Below the pieces are notes generated by a model, which searched no databases, was not told where the DNA came from, and worked only from the letters and a program-made list of their open reading frames with translations. Below are positions 22,118 through 33,402 of a DNA stretch of 64,000 nt, one piece after another; within the stretch, counting starts at the first letter, position 1; every line of letters starts with the position of its first letter. The translations under genes and the position numbers were made by a program. Source of the DNA: Sternotherus odoratus (lineage: Eukaryota > Chordata > Testudines > Kinosternidae); NCBI GenBank assembly GCA_032164245.1, contig JAVMKO010000006.1, positions 3,301,001 to 3,365,000 on the forward strand. The letters are read 5' to 3'.

Positions 22118-22374
22118 TGGCCTGGTCTACACTACTGCAGTAACTTGATCTAAGCGACGCAACTTCGGTTACGTGACAAAAGTAGCGGAAGTTGTCGTTG
22201 TTAGATCCACTTACTGCGGAGTCTATCTGGCATTGCGTCAATGGGGGATGCTCTCCTGGTGACTTCCCTTACGCTCTCCCATTCATTTAACATGTCTTCA
22301 CCAGCCCTGCTAAACCCACACTCATTGCATCGATTGCAGCAATGCCGATCTATTGGTCCATGTAGACATGGCCA
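22118..22374. mobile_element. CTACACTA-type MITE, copy 1
   Basis: Terminal inverted repeats TGGCCTGGTCTACA and TGTAGACATGGCCA bound a 257-bp insert. It contains ACTTGATCTAAGCGACGCAA-type text. Related copies are at 28.46 and 47.73 kb. Target duplication unclear. Confidence 0.65.
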
Positions 22375-23311
22375 GTGATTCAAGAAAGAAGTGGTTTGGA
22401 GATGTTGTATGGATGTAAAAAAACCCAAACCCCTATTCCTAGAACAGTCTTTGACTGGATTCTGCCTTGTGGAGGATGGAAAAGAGGACAACCGATGACA
22501 TGTAAAAAAACATTGAGAAAGATGCCGCTGTCATGGAGATGAAATGGATCAAGAAATACGGTGCTAGAGAGATGGAGGTGAACACTGGGTTGCCTTATGT
22601 GTCCCAAGGTGTGAGAGCATCAAATCAAAGGAAATCATCCAGTGGCTGGCGCTGCTCTCCGCTGGTTCCTTGCCCAGCTGCTCATGCTCCCCCGCATGTC
22701 CCACATGGAACTACACCCAACTATACCATCTGGCAGTCACAGTCTGCCCCACACATGATACATTACCTGGGGGCTCTTCTCTGCAGTCCTAGTTAGCCAG
22801 GCTGCTGCTGCTCCCCAAAGATGCCCAATCACTTCCTGGTAGATTAAATCTAACTTGGGTATGTCCACCCAAGCTGCAGTCACCTCTCCAATTGCAGTGT
22901 AGACGAGCCCTTCGCTCTTTGGGGTAGGGAAGGGCTGAACATGCGGAGTGCACAAAGCATGCCATAAATAACGACTGCAGAGCGAGCCAGCAGACAGTAT
23001 TTCCAAAAGATCTTTTTCTCTCTTTTGCATGCACACGTTCCCTCCCCTGCTGTCATCTCCCCATCACGGTGAATCCGATGGGTACACAGGTCAAATCCAA
23101 GTGACGCAGCACGAAACTAGTGTTCAACCTTGGACGTTCAAGTCCAATTTCAACCAGTGCCACATGGGGATTTTGGATCTGCACAGAGAATGCAAAATGT
23201 ATGAGGTATTTCAGACTCTTATCAATTATTATTATTAGTTATTAGTTATTTATTATTTGTATTGCAGCAGCTTCTAGGGGCTCCCACCAAGACACATAGT
23301 GAGATATTGGG
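22375..23311. other. Mostly unassigned; minor repeat pieces
   Basis: TGGGTATGTCCACCCAAGCT to GCAGTGTAGACGAGCCC (22856-22910) looks like a second type of MITE end. TTATTATTTGTATTGCAGCA near 23250 is like the old L3/MIR-type repeats at 54.43 kb. No coding exon seen. Confidence 0.4.
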
Positions 23312-23449
23312 AATGGGCGACGGGATGGATCACTTGATTCCCTGTTCTGTTCATTCTCTCTGGGGCACCTGGCATTGACCACCGTTGAAGGCAGGATACT
23401 GGGCTACATGGGCCTTTGGTCTGACCCAGTGGCTGTTCTTATGTTCTGA
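23312..23449 (+). mobile_element. CR1 3' end (TTCTTATGTTCT subfamily)
   Basis: GGGATGGATCACTTGATTCC through GGTCTGACCCAGTGGCTGTT to CTTATGTTCTG. Only the last 140 bp of the element is present. Confidence 0.75.
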
Positions 23450-24370
23450 TCCAAACCCTGCTCTAGCCAGAATGTGCTTTTTAGCCATTATTCTATAGCT
23501 GAATGTGTGCAGGCAAGCCACTAAATGAAGGCTGATCCCTGGTGAAGTCAACGGTGATGAGTCCAATTGCAGGAGTCCACCTTGCGGGAGATCATTTTGG
23601 GACCGAGGTCTTAGCTTCCAACTAGACACACTCAGTTAGGGGCACAATCAGTGCTGGGCAGGAGAAGGGGTGAGAGCCGATAAACTCTGCTCCTAGTTCA
23701 TATCTCATCCTGCAAAATCCAGCCAGGTTGAAAGAATTAAATTATTCTGCCCTAATTAAAAAAAACCAACAGAAACAAGTGGCAACGACAAAATGCCTGT
23801 TGCCTGTTTTCATTCAGATGACAAGTTTTTCGCCTGCCTTTGGTAACAACTGAGGGAAGAGGAAGAGTGCATCTCATCAAAACACAGAATTAAAATAATC
23901 AGATTCCACCATTTGGTATGTGCTAGGAAGCTTGAGATGTTTCAATCTGCATTTACCAGCCCACCTAATTAGCATATAAAACCGTTTGCTATGAAACAGA
24001 TAATCTGCAGCGTGACCTTGCTCTAAGCAAGCAGGCTCAGGGCCGGGTTCTTTTGTGTTGTGTGCCATTCCTTAACGTACATAAATAATACATATTCTGA
24101 AGGAAAAGCAAAGCTATTAACAAACAACCAGACAGCACAAGGCCCCCACAGTATATGTACATAATTTATTCCTCCTAGTTTGCTCCAGCACAAAAAGGGA
24201 GGGGGGGACGAATTGAATTTATTCCAATGTTTGGTTAATTATCTCAAGCATACCACAAACACGGGCTTTGCAAATATTTGTGCAACTCTAATTTGATATA
24301 GCTAATTAAGTACTATTTATTAAATTACTGTTGCAGTCTCTCATGAAACAGCTAACAGACTGAGACAAGT
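23450..24370. other. Unassigned stretch
   Basis: AT-rich non-coding DNA, nothing recognised. Confidence 0.4.
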
Positions 24371-24379
24371 CAAACAAGG

Positions 24380-24850
24380 AGAAGTTTAGGAATTTTCCCT
24401 TCCTCTCCTGTGGATGCACTTTGCAGTTTGCAGATGAACTTTTGAACTATGTGGCTGCACTGGCCAGGGACAGAGATGTTGGGTTGTTCGACTTCTGGGA
24501 CTTTGGGTGACTTTTGGGTTGCTGGACTCAAGAACCCCAGGGAAAGGACACGGCCCAATTTGCTTGGGGTGGGTCTTTTTTGCTCATGGTTTGTGTTTTG
24601 AATCCTGTTTGTGGTATTTTCCCAACATAATGTCACATTGTTTCTCTGTTATTAAAAGGCTTTTGCTACACTCAGACTCTGTGCTTGCCAGAGGGGAAGT
24701 ATCACCCCTTAGAGGCACCCAGGGCGGGGGTTGTGATATATATTTGGCCCAGGTCACTGGGTGGGGGCCTGAGCCAGTTTTGCATTGTGTTATTGGGACG
24801 AGCCCTGCAAATTGTAAACCTTCTGCCCATCAGAGTTGGCAGCAACAAGG
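24380..24850 (+). mobile_element. Probable LTR relic
   Basis: GTTATTAAAAGGCTTTTGCT (polyadenylation-like), then CAGGTCACTGGGTGGGGGCC and AGAGTTGGCAGCAACAAGG, resemble a turtle ERV LTR end followed by a primer-site-like TTGGCAGC. No duplicate or internal gene is present. Limits approximate. Confidence 0.4.
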
Positions 24851-25479
24851 GCCAGGTTCAGTATCTAGGGAATTTATCTCGGGAATGTCTCTCTTTTCAC
24901 TTGCAGACGTGTGTCCTGTGGGTGAAATGTTCGCACTTCTGTTGCTGAACTTCTAAAAAAAAAAAAAAGGATTCTGGGTGAAGTTTTGAAGCTAACTCAG
25001 CAAATAACTCATGCGTCATCTTGGCCTAAATCTGTTGAACTCAGAAAATCCCACTCCCGATGCCTGTTCCTAATGGTGCAGCAGTCCTACCATTTTCCTT
25101 TGTTTTGTTCCAGTTTCCTTCTGGAATAAGGGTGAGGACACCCCTCCCCCACTAAAAACCTTCAGCCTGCAAGTCATTCCTCTTCCCTTCATTTACTTTC
25201 AGACTTTCAACCTCTTGTGCTGAAAAATTAGCATTTGTATCTGCCCACAGAATTCAAAATCTTTCCTCCTCCTTACAGACGCCACCTGGGGAGCGGTAGG
25301 CAGACAGGCCTGCCTCCTCTCTTCCCAACTAATGGAAAACAAATGAAAAGCTGCAAGTTTGCAATATGCGGCGTTCTCATTGTTAACCATGTCCATCACA
25401 ACCGGGCAGAGCAGACGGAGGAGCACCATGCTCCGCGAGAAAATTTTGGTGGTCCCTGGAGAAATTTGGACATGATTTG
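24851..25479. other. Unassigned stretch
   Basis: Contains an A-run at 24954-24968. No coding signal. The last ~60 bp may belong to the hAT element that follows. Confidence 0.4.
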
Positions 25480-27155
25480 CAATTTTTAGGAAGATAAGTC
25501 CCTAGTAAAGGCTTCTTATTTGATAGCACTTCAAATCGCGAAAAGTAGAAAGCCATATACAATTGGAGAAGAATTAATTAAGCCTTGCTTGTTACAAGCC
25601 TGTGAAGAGGTTTTGGGGAAACAGGCGGAAAGTAATTCCTATGTCCACTAACACTGTGAAGCGCAGAATTGAAGACATGGCCGAAGATATTGAAAATCAA
25701 GTGATTGAAATGGTGAAAAATTCAACATTTTATTCAATTCAACTCGACGAATCAACAGACATCACTAACAAGGCAGTTCTCCTTTGTTTTGTGAGGTTTG
25801 AGTGTCAAGGAGAGCTAAAGGAAGAATTCCTCTGTTTGCTCAACTTGCTGGGTAGAACAACTGGCTCTGAGATTTTCGATGCACTTAATTGTTATTTCCT
25901 GAGACACGGTATTGAATGGAAAAAATGTGTTGGGATATGCACAGACGGTGCAACAAGCATGACCGGGCATCGTTTAGGAGTTGTTACAAAAGTGAAAGAT
26001 GTTGGACACCCAGACATCTTGTTTACTCATTGTATTATACATCGTGAGCAACTTGTGGCGAAAAGAATGTCTCCAGAACTGCACGAAGTACTCTCTGATG
26101 TAATTAAAATTGTAAATGAAATTCGGCACAAAGCGCTCAATTCTCGAATATTTGAGGCACTTTGTGAAGAAATGGGCTCTCAATATATTCATCTTCTTCT
26201 TCATGCTGAGGTGAGATGTCTGTTGAGGGGCAAAATACTAACCCGATTGTTCGACCTGCGCTAAGAAGTCAAGTTATTCTTCCACCAGCAAAATAATTCC
26301 AAATTCCAAGATTTCTTGTTCAACGATGATTGGCTAGCCAAGCTTGCATACCTGGCAGATATTTTTTTACTGTTAAACGAGCTAAACACGTCCTTGCAAG
26401 GACAGCTTTCGGACGTGTTCACACTGCGAGGTAAAATGGATGCATTTCAAAAGAAAATATTGCTGTGGCAAATGCGGTTGGCTAAAGAAGATCTGCAAAT
26501 GTTCCCGAATCTTGATGAGTATATGAAAGAGGATGTCAACCGACAGGTAATAACCATTGTTCGACAGCACTTGCGGTCGCTCACAGAATCTTTTGGCCGT
26601 TATTACCCAAAGGAAGAGGACCCCAGACATGGCAATATGTGGGTAATGGATCCATTTTCAGTGAAAACTGAAGATAGCAATTTGAGCATGAAAGAAAAAG
26701 AAAGCCTAATCGATCTATCATCTGACGACAGTCTCAAAGCTAAATTCCACTCGTCCTCATCAAGACATCATTTTTGGCCCTCCGTAAAAAGTGAGTACCC
26801 AGCGCTGAGTGAAAAAGCCATCAAAATTTTGATTCCATTTGCAACAACCTATCTGTATGAAAAGACATTCTCATCTGTTACGGCAATCAAAAACAAGTAC
26901 CGCTGTTGGCTTGAAATACAAACGGCTCTCCGTGTTGCAGTGACGTTATTGGAGCCAAGAATCCATAAACTTATTTCAAACAAGCAGCAACAAATATCAC
27001 ACTAATAATTTTGTTATAATTAAACAATGGAACTTTTATGATCATTATTTTATAGATGTTTGTACCTTTTAAAAAAAATTCATGTTAGTGGTCCCCGGGA
27101 TTCAAAATTGTGAGTTTAGTGGTCAGTGAGGTCCGAAAGGTTGGCGACCACTGCT
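25480..27155 (+). mobile_element. hAT DNA transposon (ZBED5/SCAND3-like transposase), 5' truncated
   Basis: The right end is intact: complement CAGTGGTCGCCAACC, a hAT terminal repeat, ending at 27155 and followed by CTCCAGAG, a candidate 8-bp target site. No matching left terminus or left target copy was found, so the 5' end and the BED zinc-finger part are lost. The transposase is described separately. Confidence 0.8.
25490..27005 (+). pseudogene. hAT transposase, one frameshift and one nonsense codon
   Basis: Reading begins at EDKSLVKASYLIALQIAKS near 25.49 kb. One frameshift near 25.63 kb (after GKQAES) moves it into the frame that continues VIPMSTNTVKRRIEDMA. The catalytic region shows FYSIQLDESTDITNKAVLL (first Asp), GICTDGATSMTG (second Asp) and THCIIHREQL. 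The frame meets TAA at 26262-26264 after LTRLFDLR, then reads on in the same frame (EVKLFFHQQN) to the natural stop at 27003-27005. The C-terminal hAT dimerisation block is YLYEKTFSSVTAIKNKY. Similar host-domesticated genes exist (ZBED5, SCAND3), but the two lesions argue against function here. The expected HxEVRWLSRG motif reads HAEVRCLLRG, with the conserved Trp changed to Cys. Confidence 0.85.
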
Positions 27156-28269
27156 CCAGAGGAACCTAGCAACGGCCAAACGATCCCCATGCATTCCAGA
27201 AGCCAGCACTGGCTGCAATAACTGGGATTTCAATATTCAGGAAAGATACTAGTGCTGAATATTGCTGCCACCGCCGCAAAGCCAAACAACAGAGGGACAG
27301 GGAGGAATGTTTGCAATGTTCAGTTGTATGCTAATGAAACCTCAGCGTGTACTGACTTTTGGTCCGAATAACCCATTACATTCCCCGGGATATGGGGCAG
27401 TTTGGTTAGAGTCCATACGGAGGTTTACTGAGGGAAAGGGGAGCAGTGCGCGGCCTAGTCCTTATCACATATGAGCAATATTAGATTGCGTAAAAGCCTA
27501 GATTTGGAGTTGCCTGTACTAACTTCTGAATAGTGCTTCTTGAATGGGTTAGTGTAGTGCCAGGCACCTGGTTTTCAACTGGAACCCCTAGTCAAAAAGA
27601 GACCGTGGCGGTTCTGGTCAGCACCACCAACCGGGCCGTTAAAAGTCCAGTTGACGATGCTGCAGGGCTAAGGCAGGCTCCCTAACTGTCCTGGCACCGT
27701 GCTGCACCCTGGAAGGGGCCAGCAGGTCCGGCTCGTAAACGGGGGGACCATGGGACTCCACGCACCGCCCCTGCCCCGAGCACCGACTCTGCACTCCCAT
27801 GGAAAGAGACTGAAGGGCAGAGACTGTTTGGGAACAAAAGGACACCCAGACGCCAGAGGCCAGAGTTCTGGGACAAGATAGGCCTGCCTAAGCTGTAGGT
27901 AAGGTAAGACATGCGCACGGGCTGTTTATTGTTATAAAAAACCTCTTCTCTTATGCCTTGCCTTGAATCGCACTGGGCAGGCAATGCTCACCATCGCCTC
28001 ACTGGTCCTTGCTGCTTTATTATCCCTTAGCTGACTCTCACTCATTTTATTTAAGACAGATTTTTGCTGCATCCTAAATGTATCATATTTAATGACTCAT
28101 TAGCCCCCTACGCGTCTCTTTACACTCTTCTGATGGTTTTACAGTTTTGATGTGTCCTCGCAGGTGATTAGCTTGATATTCGTCCATCTATCTCCAAGTA
28201 GCAGGGGCAATGCTTTGTTAACCTTTGCTCCCACATGTTGAAAAATACAAGCATACATTAATAAGAGGG
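27156..28269. other. Unassigned stretch
   Basis: No family recognised. Overlapping frames at 27.64-27.98 kb lack domain evidence. Confidence 0.4.
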
Positions 28270-28450
28270 GAAGGATGATCCTGTGGCTAAAGCACTAGAC
28301 TGGGACTCAGGAGAGCTTTGCTCGATTCCAGCATCTTTCAGACTTCCTGTGCGATCGTGGCTAAGGGACTTAGTCTCTCAATTCCTCAGCATTCTGTCTG
28401 CAAAATAATACGTCCTTTCTTGCCTATTTAGGTGTAAGCACTGCAGGGCG
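28270..28450 (+). mobile_element. MIR-like tRNA-derived SINE
   Basis: GATCCTGTGGCTAAAGCACT and a B-box-like GCTCGATTCCAGC form the tRNA-like head. GACTTAGTCTCTCAATTCCT is the core/3' part. It is immediately followed by the MITE at 28.46 kb. Confidence 0.6.
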
Positions 28451-28462
28451 GAGGCTGTCTCT

Positions 28463-28760
28463 TAGGGAAGGTCTACACTACCCGCCGGATCGGTGGGTAG
28501 AGATGGATGTTTCGGGGATCGATTTATCGTGTCTCATCTAGACGTAAAAAATCAATCCCCGAGTGCTCTCTCATCAACTCCGGAACTCCACCATGCCGAG
28601 AGGCACAGGCGGAATCAACGGGGTAGCGACTCAGCACCATGAAGATGCCAAGGTAAGTTGACTGCATACGTTGATTTCAGCTACACTATTCAAATAGCTG
28701 AAGTTGCATATGTCAGGTCGACACCCCTCCTCCCTCTGCCCAGTGTAGACCAGAGCTTAT
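28463..28760. mobile_element. CTACACTA-type MITE, copy 2
   Basis: Termini TAGGGAAGGTCTACACTA and AGTGTAGACCAGAGCTTA are imperfect inverted repeats. The inside shows GATCGATTTATCGTGTCT and TAGCTGAAGTTGCATATGTC, shared with the copy at 47.73 kb. Confidence 0.75.
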
Positions 28761-28813
28761 AATATATTTGTACTGTGTCTAGCACAATGGGGCATTTTCT
28801 TGGGTGGAACCTT

Positions 28814-29470
28814 GTCATAAATGTGGAGGGTGCCTTCCCTGGGTGGGGCTATGTTATCTGAGACAAGTGTCATCAGAGCCTCCAAACCATGAGGGAGGGA
28901 GGAGTTAAGAGTTCAGTTCATTTCTGGCTTGCCATGGAGCTTGGCAAGGGTCCTAGACCATCTTTGGCTATAAAGATGGTTCTATTTTCTTCTTCTATTT
29001 CTGATTAGCTGTACTGGGAGTATAATCATTTAATTCTTTTAAGCCTGTGCCTTTTGGGGTGTTTCTTTCCGTTTCAGAAGGGAGCTAGAGAACCCCAAAT
29101 TGTAAAGTGTATTGTATCTTTATTTCATTCCCTTTTCTTTATTAAATCTTCTAGTTATAAAACTGTCTGGTTTATTTTCCTTAGGGGTTTCTCTGCTTCC
29201 AGTCTGGGAAGGGAAATAGGGACCAGGGCAGCTAAGTGCATAGCTGGAGTGTGGAGACTCTTTCGTTACCATCCGGTTAGACGGGGGAGGGGGAAAGCAG
29301 CCTCCAGGTGCCTGATTCTGGCTCCCAGGGAGGGGGACAGGGTGCAGGGGGGGAGGAAAGCAGCCTCTAGGTGTCTAACTCTGACTCCCAGGGAGGGGGA
29401 CAAAGTTAGGGTCTTGGGGAAGTTCAGGGGCCCCACCAAGGTTTTGAAAGTACACCCGAATGGTGGCAGC
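28814..29470 (+). mobile_element. ERV-type LTR with downstream primer-site-like sequence
   Basis: TATA box GGCTATAAAGATGG near 28972, a polyadenylation-like TTATTAAATC near 29140, and at the end GAATGGTGGCAGCGATTGG, like the TGGTGGCAGCG seen after turtle ERV LTRs. An internal ~60-bp imperfect duplication (GCAGCCTCCAGGTGCCTGAT then GCAGCCTCTAGGTGTCTAAC) lies at 29.30-29.40 kb. No retroviral gene follows within the window. The open 141-codon frame at 29054-29479 is inside the LTR and has no domain. Confidence 0.55.
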
Positions 29471-30209
29471 GATTGGTAACCCTAAGAACCCCACTGGTAA
29501 AAAGGGGGGTGTCTTGGGGTGTAGGACTTAATTTGGGCTGGGAAGCAGCTAAGTTAAGTGGGTTTTGGCTAGTTAAGAGTCCTTTTCTCGGTGCTCAAGA
29601 GCACAGGGATCAGGTAACCCCTCTAACAAACCTGTAGAAAGCAGAATAGTACATATCATCATAAGGTCATTCAGCGTCCAGAGTAAGCAATTTCCCAAAC
29701 ACAATTAGTAACTGAATATTCAAGCAACTGGTTTGCTTGAGGAACTCTGCACATTGCGATGCATTTATCTCTTTTCACCCGGACGCACATGTTCTGTGGG
29801 TGAAAGGTACACACCTATTTCAGTAACATATGTGGTCTGATTTTCAGAGGTGGACCTACTAACGGTTTCCAATGAAATCAAGAGGAGCAGAGGAGGTTCA
29901 ATTCAACACCTCTGAAAATGAAGCCACATATTTAAGTGCCTAACCATAGGGACCCAGGTTTCAATAACTTTGTCTTAACTGTTTGTATTTCAGGGTACAC
30001 AAAACTCTTGCAAAGGTTGGTTTTCATAAGTACATTTTAAACTCTGAGGGGGACTTTATACGTGTTTATTTATGTGCATTCGACCTTTGCTATTAATGCT
30101 AGGCAGAGCTGGTCTGAAGACAGTAAGTGCCCTATAAAAGAATGAACTATTCACGCTGAGTTGTGGCCTGCCTACAAACAATTACAAAGGAATGAAACAT
30201 TTGGTTTTC
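29471..30209. other. Unassigned stretch
   Basis: The first ~150 bp may be ERV leader. The rest shows nothing recognisable. Confidence 0.4.
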
Positions 30210-30440
30210 TCAAAAATGTTTGGACATTTGCAGGCTGATCAATGAGAACTGAAAGCCAATTTTTTTAACCAAAAAGATTTACAGAATCTTTCTCCTTGTT
30301 TTTTCAATGAAAAAGTGAAAAATTTCAAATGAAATAACTTTTTTCCATAAATTGTTGTTTTGCCACCAAAAAAAAGGCCATTTTCAATTTTAAAAAGTTC
30401 AACGGGAAATTTTTGATTGGCTAATGCTAGGATAACATGT
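30210..30440. repeat. Old AT-rich dispersed repeat
   Basis: AAAAATTTCAAATGAAATAA and TCAACGGGAAATTTTTG resemble those at 6.8, 42.0, 51.5 and 58.8 kb. Termini not defined. Confidence 0.4.
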
Positions 30441-33214
30441 ATTGAGCTCCAACCACGCAAAATACATTTTGCATTGTATTAAAAAGCTGTAAATAACACC
30501 AGTACTGTGCTGTCTCCCATTGTACATAACAAGGAAGTAACCCAGGTGTGTTTGTAAAGCAGGCATGCAGTATGTCTTGAGGGGCTTAGCATCTTGCAAA
30601 ATGCACCTTATAGCAAGTCACCAGTTCCCAATATTCATCTTGAATGGTTCATTCTTTTGTAGAGCACTTCACCATTTTTGGATTGGCATGAACAGCTTGA
30701 TGCTGTTAGCAAAGAGAGGAGTTTTTCATCATCCATAAATATGAGATAGCAGATTTCATGCTGGAGGAATCAACAATTCTATTTTAAAATGAATGCTCAC
30801 ATTTGTAGTCTTTGAATCTGACATATTTTGGGGAATAAAAGAAGGCATCATTAAATAAAAGTAGTGGTAATTGCCTACCGCTCTCAAAAAAATAGTTGAT
30901 CCTGCATATAAATTCTCCCTCAAGAAACGCATTAGTCTTTCTATATTGGTTAGCACAGTTAGTAATAACGATCCACAGAATAAATCTACTAGTAGTTATT
31001 GTGGTTTTTTTGGCATGAACTTAGGTGATTGACCTCAAATTATTGAAAAGATTTAGGATAAAAATGGGAATGTTTCATTTGCAGAGAATTGCTACTTCCA
31101 TTCATTTATATTTTGTCTTTGTTTGTGGGCACATGACAATGCCTCTCGTTCTTAATCGTAACAGAGTCGGCGGGGAGAAGAAGCATGTGCTATGTAGTAA
31201 TTGTGGTAATGAATACAAGCGCCTCACCCTACCAGTAGACCCTTCCTCTCCTGCAGTTCCCATTACAGACACTGAAGTGCACACAGGATCTTGAAGACAC
31301 GTACCACCCCTCTGTGCTACAGATGACTGAGGTACAACACTTTGTTTTGGAGCTGTGTTTTAAACATTGTCTCAAACATCCTCATAATCTCGAACTATAT
31401 CTGCATTATGGCGCGTCAACAGTATGTGCCGCAATGCAAGTTGCTATGGTGCAATGCATTCTACTTCAGGTGCACTCCATACATGACATCCATACACAGC
31501 GAATGGGGGCTCTCCAGCTATGTCACAATCCCCCCCAAAACTCCCCATCATATTGATGGTTATGTAACACAGCGGAGAGCTTTTCCAGCAACATTTTCAT
31601 CAACATTTTACATTTCAAGTGAAAAATGGGGGGGGGGGGGGGGGGAAATTTAGCAAAATTGTTCCCAGCCATCTCTAGTGCATGATGTCTGTTTGCAGCT
31701 GGTCCCATTGTTGCTCTGAACAGTGAGTGCTTTTCTGGATGACGATTCAAGCACATCTTGTAAAGAGCTGGGATATGACTGGCTAGCTGCATAGTCATGC
31801 CATCCCTGAAGATGGCGCAGCTGGAATTCTGGAAGTAGGCAGCAACTGAGACAACAGCGCTTTGAGATCAGGAGGTAAAATAGGAGCTAGGTATTATTGG
31901 CTCAGGCCCCAAGAGAACACGGTGATTACCAATCTAAACTGTCCTGAAGAAGTGTCCAGCAATGTAAGTACTTACAGGAGCCACCCTGTCATTTCCCCCC
32001 AAATGTTCAGATAGACGGAATGTCGCTCTAAGAAACACACCACCACACAGGAACAGAAGTTGAAATTAACTTTCCTAGAAGTTGTGCATCAAAGGTTGAG
32101 GCCGGAAGGGAACATGCTCATCTGCTAGTTTGACCTTCTATATATGCAGCCCATAGAAATTTTCCCAGAAGCTGGATTCTTGCTTTTACCCTTCTTGCAT
32201 TTTTTCAAAGAAAATTTTAAAAAATGCCTTCTCATCGGAACCTTCAGGGCTTACATTTCCATACTTTCTTGAGCAGTAGAAACGTACTTTATTTTCTGAA
32301 GGAAAGTCGACGTTCTCATGTTATAACGTGACTTCAGGAGCAGGGCCTTTAAGAAAATGACCAAATATCACAAGATTTAGCAACATTGGGTCATGTATTA
32401 ATGTCTAGGAAGGGTGTGAGCTGGCTCTTTGCAGAGCTGTTTGGTGATGTCAATCCCTTTTTAGCCTTAATGGCATCCTTCAGTCTCCATTCAGATTTCC
32501 CGGCCTGAAGGGAAGGGAAGGAAAGGAGGTGAGTGTCCAGCTGCCAGAAAGACTTCCTGCCCTACTCCCCCTGAGTAGCACCTTCCTTCTTATTAAACAC
32601 ACTCATTGACCATAGTCCCGCTCCTCCATTTGCATCGGTCGAACTACTCATGGAGTAGGTCATTGTTCAGTGCTACAAGAGGCGGCAGAACTTGGTCTTT
32701 ACTTTGGAATGTCCTCTGGGCAGAGATGTGTCGCACTATTTGATGGTACAGCAATTAGCACAATGGGACCCCAACCTCACCTGGGTTCTCTAGGTGTTAC
32801 TGGGGTACAAATGATTTAAAGAATAAGGAAAAAAGTCCAGGAGACTAAAGGCTGTCCTCAATTTATAGGACATCTGGAAAGGGAAAAAGTGTCTAATAGA
32901 TCCCAAAATATGAAACTAATAAATTATTAGAGTAAGCAGGTACAATAGAAAATTGCATGGCATGAAATATGTTACGTAGTGAGCGGAATTTATGAATAAA
33001 TCGATCAACCCTCTGATAAGTAAAAAAACCAAATTGTTGGATCATCGGCTAATATGTCAGATAAGTCTTCTTGAACCTCAGAGTGCAGAGATTTGGAATC
33101 TAAAAAGCTTTCTGTGTCACCAGAATCTACAGAGGTGCATCTATTACCCTTGAAAAAGAGTTCAAAAATGCACTGGATTAAAAAAAGCCTGGATCTTCAG
33201 CACCCGGTTTAACA
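30441..33214. other. Mostly unassigned; homopolymer and a CR1-like piece
   Basis: Includes an 18-bp G-run at 31628-31645. At 32085-32165, GAGGCCGGAAGGGAACATG and TTTGACCTTCTATATATGCA resemble a CR1-like segment also found near 43.48 kb. No exons recognised. Confidence 0.4.
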
Positions 33215-33402
33215 AAGGAACCGGTGTCCCTAGCTTCTGTTTGTCAGAGGGGGGTGATGGACGGCAGGAGAGCGATCACTTGATCCTTACCTGTTAGGTT
33301 CACTCCCTCCGGGGCACCTGGCATTGGCCACTGTTGGTAGACAGGATACTTGGCTGGATGGATCTTTGGTCTGACCCAGTACTGCCATTCTTATGTTCTT
33401 AA
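33215..33402 (+). mobile_element. CR1 3' end (TTCTTATGTTCT subfamily)
   Basis: GGTGTCCCTAGCTTCTGTTT through GCACCTGGCATTGGCCACTG to TTCTTATGTTCTTA. The sequence just upstream may also belong to it. Confidence 0.75.

Noticed and set aside
25602..27005. Domesticated ZBED-like host gene
   Set aside because: A frameshift and a stop interrupt it, and it sits beside an intact hAT terminus. No upstream exon seen.
29054..29479. 141-codon frame as viral leader protein
   Set aside because: It lies within LTR sequence and includes a local duplication. No domain seen.
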